This document shows, in pieces, positions 58,026 to 64,000 of a stretch of 64,000 bases of DNA (positions within the stretch are counted from its first letter, which is position 1; every line of letters begins with the position of its first letter). The stretch spans positions 628,001-692,000 of the forward strand of contig CM035323.1 in assembly GCA_000497125.2 (NCBI GenBank). The letters are read 5' to 3'. Made by a program: the position numbers and the translations under genes. The notes beneath the pieces are model-generated. The model did no database searches. It was not told where the DNA came from and saw only the letters and a list, made by a program, of their open reading frames with translations. The DNA is from Spironucleus salmonicida (lineage: Eukaryota > Fornicata > Diplomonadida > Hexamitidae).

Positions 58026-59000
58026 ATTTGTAATTAAAGAATACAAATTATTTATAGAGACGCATGCTATCCACGGAACAAGCATTAATATCAGATAATA
58101 AATTAAATTGTTAACTAATTGGAGTTAAGTAGTAATTATATTACCAGATTCGAATGATTAACTTTTTAATATACAGTTTATATAAAATTAAAAATGAAAC
58201 TAGACTATTAATTATTTACATTCATCCAAACAACAAATATATAGGTTATCAAATTTAATATAGGTTATCAATACTAATTTTTTTAACAAAATTGCTTTTG
58301 ATAATCAAGAATATACTGCTAAGAATCATGATAAATTTATACTATACTTTAAGGTATTCATGGTCTAATATATGAGTATTATAATATGTTATTAACATCA
58401 TGGCATAGTATTATACTAATAACAGATAAGAAATAAAATAGAGGTCATTTATAACTTTCGTACAATATGAAGAATTAATATTATAATATATTATTTTGAG
58501 TATCAAATTGTTTCATTAATATAATAAATTTATATCATAAATTAAGTAAAAGTTCATAAAATGTTATTGCAATTATACCTACGAATAAGTTATTATAAGC
58601 AATAAGTATATATTTTTTATAATTACGTAATTATATTATATTAGAATTATATTCATGTAAACATTATTTTGTATAAGGTTTAGTTGCATGTATCGATATG
58701 TTATTTTTTTTAATACTGTGACAATTCACAATACCTGGATGATTAATTAATATTTACAATAGAATACGTAATCGCAGTGATAATATCAATAAAAAATACT
58801 GATAGAATTTTTAACAATCACAAAATTATAATATATAATTAAAAAGATTTATTTTGTATATTATTCAAATTTGATGTCATCGAAACCTATGTAACTGATT
58901 AGCCTTAATAATAAAATTTAATTTAATAAGTATATATTAATGCCATATTATTAAAGATTTTTCAAATCTTTGAACATAATCAAATCTTTCATTTCACCAA
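58026..59000. other. AT-rich spacer upstream of acetyl-CoA synthetase
   Basis: About 975 very AT-rich bases. The last ~20 bases before the ATG (CAAATCTTTCATTTCACCAA) are less AT-rich and may be the core promoter/initiator of a highly expressed gene. No other gene was seen. Confidence 0.4.
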
Positions 59001-61142
59001 ATGGGTAAATTAGCATTCTTTACTAATCCTACTTCTATCGCTGTTATCGGTGCTTCCTCTGCTGCTGGCAAGGTTGGTTATACCGTTGTTGATAATATCA
59101 AGACATCCGGTTATACTGGTAAGGTTTATCCTATCAATCCTAAGGCTCCTGAAATTAATGGTTTCAAAGCTTATCCTAATATCACTGCTTGTCCTGAGAC
59201 CCCTGAATTAGCAGTTTTTGTTATTCCTGCCAAGCATTGCTTAGCTACTGCTGAAGAGTGCGGCCAGAAGGGTGTTCGTGGTTGTGTTATCATTTCTGCT
59301 GGCTTTAAGGAAGTAGGTGGTGACGGTATTGAACTTGAACAAAAGCTCGTTGCTATTGGTAAGAAATATGACATGAGAATTGTTGGTCCTAACGTTTTAG
59401 GAGTTTCTACTCCTAGTTTTAACTGTACTTTTGCTTCTCGCCATCCCAGAAAGGGGCCTATTGCTTTCCTTTCATAATCTGGTGCTATGCTTACTTCTAT
59501 TCTCGACTGGTCTTTTGCCAACAATATCGGTTTCTCCAACTTTATCTCTCTTGGTAACAAGTGCGATGTTCACGAAACTGAACTTATTGAAGAAGTTTGC
59601 GAAGATGATAATACTAAAATTATCCTTTTGTATCTTGAATCCATCGTTGATGGTCCCGCTTTCTTAGAACGTGTATCTGTTGCTTCTCGTAAAAAGCCCA
59701 TTATCATCCTCAAATCTGGTACCTCTTTGGCTGGTGCCGCCGCTGCATCTTCTCACACTGGTGCTCTTGCTGGTAACGATATTGCTTTCGATCTCGCTTT
59801 TGCTCAAGCTGGTGTTATCCGTGCCAAGACTATGTCCGAACTCTTCTCTCTTGCCCGTCTTTTCTCCAACACCAACTTCAATACTCTTAAGGCTGTTTAA
59901 GACAGAAAATTTGTTATCATCACAAACGCTGGTGGACCAGGTATCATTGCTACTGATGCCTTCGAAACTTTTGGTGTTTCTCTCTCTTAAATGACTGAGG
60001 CCACCAAGGATGCTCTCAGAAAAGCTCTTCCTGAAGAAGCGTCTGTTAAGAACCCAGTTGACGTTATCGGTGATGCTACCCCTGATCGTTATGCTAAGGC
60101 TATGGAGATTGCTTTCACCGACCCAAATGTCGATGGTTGCCTTGTTCTCGTTACTCCTTAGGCTTAAACTCAGCCTGATGAAGTTGCTAGACTTTGTGTT
60201 GAAGTATAGAAGAAGAACCCTGACAAACTTATTGTTACCTCTTTCATGGGTGGTGACACTATGAAGTCCCCTGCTCAAATCCTTGCTACTGGTAATATAT
60301 CCAACTATGACTTCCCTGAGCCAGCTCTCTAAGCCATTCGTGCTGTTTGCGATTATGCTAAGCTCCGTCTTCTTCCTTCTGCAGCATCTGACTGTGGTGA
60401 TGTTTGTGGTTTCAAAGATCAGAAGAAGCATGACAGAATTGTCTAGATTTTCAAAGAAGTTCGTGAAGATGATCGTACTGTTTTACTTTCTCACGAAACT
60501 TCTGAAATATTCCAGATTATGGGTGTTTCTGCCCCATTAACGAAGCTTGCTGCTACTAAGGAAGAAGCTGGTAAATTTGCTGACGAATTAAAGTATCCCA
60601 TTGTTATGAAAATTGTTTCTGCTTAAATTATGCATAAATCAGATTGTGGTGGTGTCAAGCTTTTCTTGAAGACTAAAGAAGAATGTATAGCTGCGTTTGA
60701 TGAAATCATGCATAATGCTAAGACTAGAGGTCCATCTGGTGCTATCTTAAAGGGTGTTGAAGTATAATAGATGGTTGACTTCACTAAGAAAAACAAATCT
60801 ACTGAAGTCATCGTTGGTATGAATCGTGATGGCAACTTTGGTCCTATGATCATGTTCGGACAGGGTGGTGTTTATGCTAACTACGTCAAGGATGTTGCCT
60901 TCGAGCTTTCTTATGGTTATACTAGAGAAAAAGCTTTTGAACAGCTTAAGAAGACCAAGATCAACGCCATATTAGAAGGTGTTCGTGGTCAACCCAGATC
61001 TGATATTGACGGACTTGTTGATATCTTAGTTAAGCTTTCTCAACTCGTTACCAAGTTCCCTGAAATCCAGGAGCTTGATATGAACCCTCTTCTAGTTTTC
61101 GACGACTCCATTGCCGCCGTTGACGTCAAGATTACCATCTGA
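59001..61142 (+). CDS. ADP-forming acetyl-CoA synthetase, 713 aa
   Basis: This enzyme converts acetyl-CoA, ADP and phosphate to acetate, CoA and ATP, the main substrate-level ATP step of anaerobic diplomonads such as Giardia (where it is about 726 residues). Domains in order are an N-terminal CoA-binding Rossmann domain (SIAVIGASSAAGKVGYTVVD), a succinyl-CoA-ligase-like domain with the likely phosphorylated His in SSHTGALAGND (about residue 253), and a C-terminal ATP-grasp domain (PIVMKIVSA; MDRDGNFGP-like VGMNRDGNFGPMIMFG). At least ten TAA/TAG codons read as Gln. Codon choice, with T- and C-ending codons throughout, differs from the neighbours and suggests high expression. It acts in the cytosol. 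The start ATG is the first after an AT-rich spacer, and the gene converges on a 102-residue gene. Confidence 0.95.
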
Positions 61143-61180
61143 TTGTATTTGGATTTTTACATATTAAATTTATATAAACT

Positions 61181-61489
61181 TCACTCTTTTACGGATAAGC
61201 CCCCACCATAACCAATAATCTCAACGATTTCGTATGTTGCGTCATCCACTTCAGGATTTTTAGAGTTAAAACATGATTTTATATTGGTAAAATCGACAGA
61301 GGGTGCTAAGATAAGCATTTCAAGTTATTATGGAGAGACTTAAAAGTCAGCATGATTCTCCACAGAAAACTTTTGTGCCTTTTTCTCTTAATAGCTATCT
61401 TTGACTACTGCATCATCAGGGAAGCGGCCTTTTTCTTGTCTTTCTCTTTCAGATTCACGCGTCTAAATTAAAATTGAAGCTGCATGCAT
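61181..61489 (-). CDS. hypothetical 102-aa protein
   Basis: The frame runs from ATG 61489 to TGA 61181, ending 38 bases from the stop of the acetyl-CoA synthetase gene. The first half is highly charged (TRESERERQEKGRFPDDAVV; YQEKKAQKF), and the second is more ordered (QLEMLILAPSVDFTNIKSCF; YEIVEIIGYGGG). The composition is clearly protein-like. Four TAA/TAG codons read as Gln. No family was recognised. Confidence 0.6.
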
Positions 61490-61777
61490 TTTTATAGAAT
61501 TAACTAAAAATTTAGGTTTTTGATATGTTGTAAGCTGGTAAAAATCGTTAAAACATTACTCATAATGCTATGCCTGATTTTAAATCTCTGATTAATCATA
61601 AATTGTTGATAGTTTAGAGAAATAGTAGGCCATACTCTCATGTACTGGCAACTGCATTACTTTAAAGGAAGGGACAACATAAATTATTATATATAAAATA
61701 AGTATTTTTAATTATACATTTTTGATATATCATATTATTATAATTTTTTATAGATTTGTCACTTCTTTATCCATCTA

Positions 61778-62272
61778 ATGCGGAACGACCATACATTTTT
61801 GGAAACACTCATACACCCATAACTACACCAAACTGCCTCCCCATTTAAGAGCTAATCTGCGAAAACTAACTTTCGTGCGATGCCTTCCTGCCTGTAAAAA
61901 TCTCCCCCACTGGCACCCAAAACGAATTTCCTGAACCCAAATTTCGACGCAGAAGTTCAGTGGAAGATTCGAGCGAGCTGCAAGGCAAACTACATTTCTG
62001 ATGTAGTGGAGCGTGTTTGTAGGGAGCGTAATGTGCGTAAATACGACTAGGATACGCGACAGATGCAGGGCAGCTTCGATGCATAAAATCTCTGCGTTGA
62101 TAGGACAGCGCGCATCTTCGATAGCGGCAAAGGTCCCTCAATGCGCGCTTGTGGCAACAGCAACGTTGCACTGGTACTACGAGGCCGCAATCGGCAGTTC
62201 CGGAATACATGCGTGAGCGGGTATGTCGTTCAGGGTGGTTGGAGCCTGGAGCTGTGTAATTGGGACCAGTGA
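61778..62272 (+). CDS. hypothetical 164-aa protein
   Basis: The frame runs from ATG 61778 to TGA 62270 in sequence clearly GC-richer than the flanks. The N-terminus is Pro/Ser/Lys-rich. The middle is charged and helical (FDAEVQWKIRASCKANYISD, then VVERVCRERNVRKYDQDTRQ), and the end is Arg/Gly/Cys-containing (RIFDSGKGPSMRACGNSNVA). The opposite strand is also open here, but this frame has the better amino-acid balance. No family was recognised. Confidence 0.5.
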
Positions 62273-62540
62273 ACTTTAGAATTTGGATATATTGGTGTAG
62301 AGCGTAGTAGTTGAGTTTCTGAGCTTTTTGTAAATTTCAATTTTATGGAGAAACTCGCGTTAATTAAGTAATTTTGACAGCATTTGCCTAGCTTTTAGAT
62401 AGAATTAGGAACTATAGATGGAGATAAATGAAACTCCCTAGCTGTATAGTAAAACCTAAAGAAAATGGGATTTGACAATGGAAATGTAATGTAGCTAAGC
62501 TAATAATATTTTAATACAAAACATAATCAATCAGGTGAAT

Positions 62541-64000
62541 TCAAAAATCCTCTACGTCTAGTTTCTTAAACTATTTATTAATTTTAAACTTACTTAAAAA
62601 CTTGCCTTTAAGCATCGTTTCAAATACCACAAGGAGTATAGAGAAAACAATCATGAACATACAATATGAGCATAGGAAGATTATACTTAACCATATATTT
62701 GGTGGCATATCAACCTCAAATTGAGATATCAGTATACTTTGGAAATAAGAACCAGTCTAAATCCTTAATCTATACTAGTAAGGATGGAGCAATACCGTTG
62801 CAATTGCTGTGTTATAGGTTTCTGTGTCAATTGGGATATCTAGAGTAAGTTATGTTGAATTATAATTTTCTATTTGAAACTAGGCTATAAGCTACTAGTT
62901 TTAATTCAGTTCAACATCTTATTTTGTTAAATAGCCATAAGTAATAAAATTAGTATCGGCACTTGTTGCAAATATGCAAAAGCTGCCTAATGTTAAGAAG
63001 TGTATTTTTATAACCGAATTTTGAATATTGACAGAAACATCTTTAAAACAAGACAAATAATTATGGGTTACTTAAAATGCAGCGGCGTTAACAACCTTTT
63101 TATTTTAGAGATATTAAATGGTCAAAAAAGCTTTAACATAATTAACATCTAGGGTACTCATAATATTCATTAGGTCTTAGCAATTTTCAGAATCTACTAC
63201 CATATTACATTAGAGTCGGTTCATTTTTAACATATTATCTATGTTTTCTATAACTTTAAGCACATATACCTTGTTTTAATATTGTATAGTAACTGTCATC
63301 AAAAATTCATTTATAGATTCGGCTTAAATCCACGTTTACAATTCTATAAGACGATCTTTATTATATGTAGGATTAAATGCTACTTGGTCTTCATATAAAA
63401 CAAAATTAATTTCATCGAAAATATTAATTTGGTGTTCAAATGCTTAATGTTATATGCTAAGTTAAGTTTCAAAATACAGTTTTGATATAGAACCTTTAAT
63501 ATTTACAACAATAGAATATACTGTATTTATCAATACTTAATATAGTTCAGAATTTTAAAAAGTAACAACAATATTATCAGAATCAATACTGACGACACCT
63601 GACTCAAACTCAAGAATCAACTCAGAAGATTCGTAAAGTTAAATAATAGCCTCTTTAAAAGAATCAGCACCGGCTAACTAAAAGCATTTAAAATTAGCTG
63701 TGACTATTTAGTTAGTAGACCCAATAAGTATTGAGACATTTTGGCATTGAATTTAATCAAATCTCAGGTTCTGTATAGCTCCAACTGAAAGCTCTGTACT
63801 TGTACCAATCGAATCGATAACTAGTGAAATATCGGAAGCTGAGTCATATCTAACGCAATTAGTGCATTTAAAAACTAGTGTATTTGTAGTTTAGTAATTG
63901 AATTCATTGAAAATTTAAGTTACATCCATTTTATCATCGGGAAATTACAAAACTCCCATAATTCCATCAGGAAAAATACATCTAGAATCATTAGTAGATG
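62541..64000 (-). CDS. type I membrane protein, 3' part, cut by right edge
   Basis: The frame enters from the right edge and ends at TGA 62541, showing about 485 residues of the C-terminal part. Most is a beta-rich, Asn/Thr/Ser/Val-rich ectodomain with occasional Cys (FKCTNCVRYDSASDISLVID; SGVVSIDSDNIVVTFQNSEL), the look of repeated extracellular folds. A single membrane helix lies about 50 residues before the end (WLSIIFLCSYCMFMIVFSIL), followed by a basic cytoplasmic tail (KGKFLSKFKINKQFKKLDVE). The start and signal peptide lie outside the window. It may be a surface receptor or adhesion protein. A fusogen such as HAP2 is conceivable by architecture only; no HAP2 signature was seen. Confidence 0.72.

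Noticed and set aside
62666-63030. Plus-strand frame of about 120 codons starting MSIGRLYLTI
   Set aside because: It is antisense to the type I membrane protein, whose frame is open from the right edge to 62541 with a membrane helix and tail.
1-64000. Ciliate origin, because ciliates also read TAA/TAG as Gln
   Set aside because: Long intronless genes, Giardia-type ADP-forming acetyl-CoA synthetase and CXXC membrane proteins fit hexamitid diplomonads better. This is a preference, not proof.
1-64000. tRNA genes
   Set aside because: I looked for GTTCGA-type T-loop strings with a matching acceptor stem; those found lie inside coding frames and do not fold. A covariance-model scan would be decisive.

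Overview
This window reads as nuclear DNA of a diplomonad-like protist (Hexamita/Spironucleus/Trepomonas group) that reads TAA and TAG as glutamine and uses only TGA as stop. Conserved proteins run through many in-frame TAA/TAG codons and end at TGA: SMC2, a DEAD-box helicase, BBS5, ADP-forming acetyl-CoA synthetase and a 1216-residue TPR protein. No introns are needed for any of them. The ADP-forming acetyl-CoA synthetase and the Cys-rich CXXC membrane proteins point to diplomonads rather than ciliates, which share the code. The long AT-rich spacers and large duplications would fit a big, repeat-rich genome such as Hexamita inflata. The species call is inference.

Layout. From 0 to 24.6 kb lie conserved housekeeping genes with short spacers: a TPR protein (minus), a VDAC/Tom40-like beta-barrel, SMC2, a three-RRM protein (minus), several small unknown genes, Cys-rich membrane protein A (minus), a broken membrane-protein gene, an ASC-1-type zinc-finger protein and, divergent from it, a CPSF100-like protein. 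From 25 to 56.8 kb lies the accessory part. A divergent gene pair, an LtaS/sulfatase-like membrane enzyme plus a Cys-rich membrane protein, is present twice as an inverted duplication of about 4.34 kb (26099-30440 and 52077-56414). The 21.6 kb between the arms holds BBS5, a 58-residue gene, two paralogous SANT-like mini genes, a basic 170-residue protein, a DEAD-box helicase, a Myb-like gene, a 1023-residue unknown protein and a 1698-residue protein containing 101 copies of a 12-residue repeat. From 57 to 64 kb lie an unknown 252-residue gene, ADP-forming acetyl-CoA synthetase, two small genes and the 3' end of a type I membrane-protein gene cut by the right edge.

How the genes relate. They do not form operons; neighbours mix conserved nuclear functions (chromosome condensation, RNA processing, ribosome assembly), organelle and cilium functions (beta-barrel, BBSome) and energy metabolism (ATP from acetyl-CoA). 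The notable story is the surface/envelope part: three Cys-rich proteins share a nearly identical GC-rich ectodomain but have different cytoplasmic tails, and one is duplicated together with the sulfatase-like enzyme. One enzyme copy is open for 616 codons and the other is frameshifted. This looks like an actively recombining surface gene family.

Limits. All translations were done by eye with the TAR=Gln code. In the most AT-rich stretches long TGA-free frames arise by chance, so several calls there carry low confidence.
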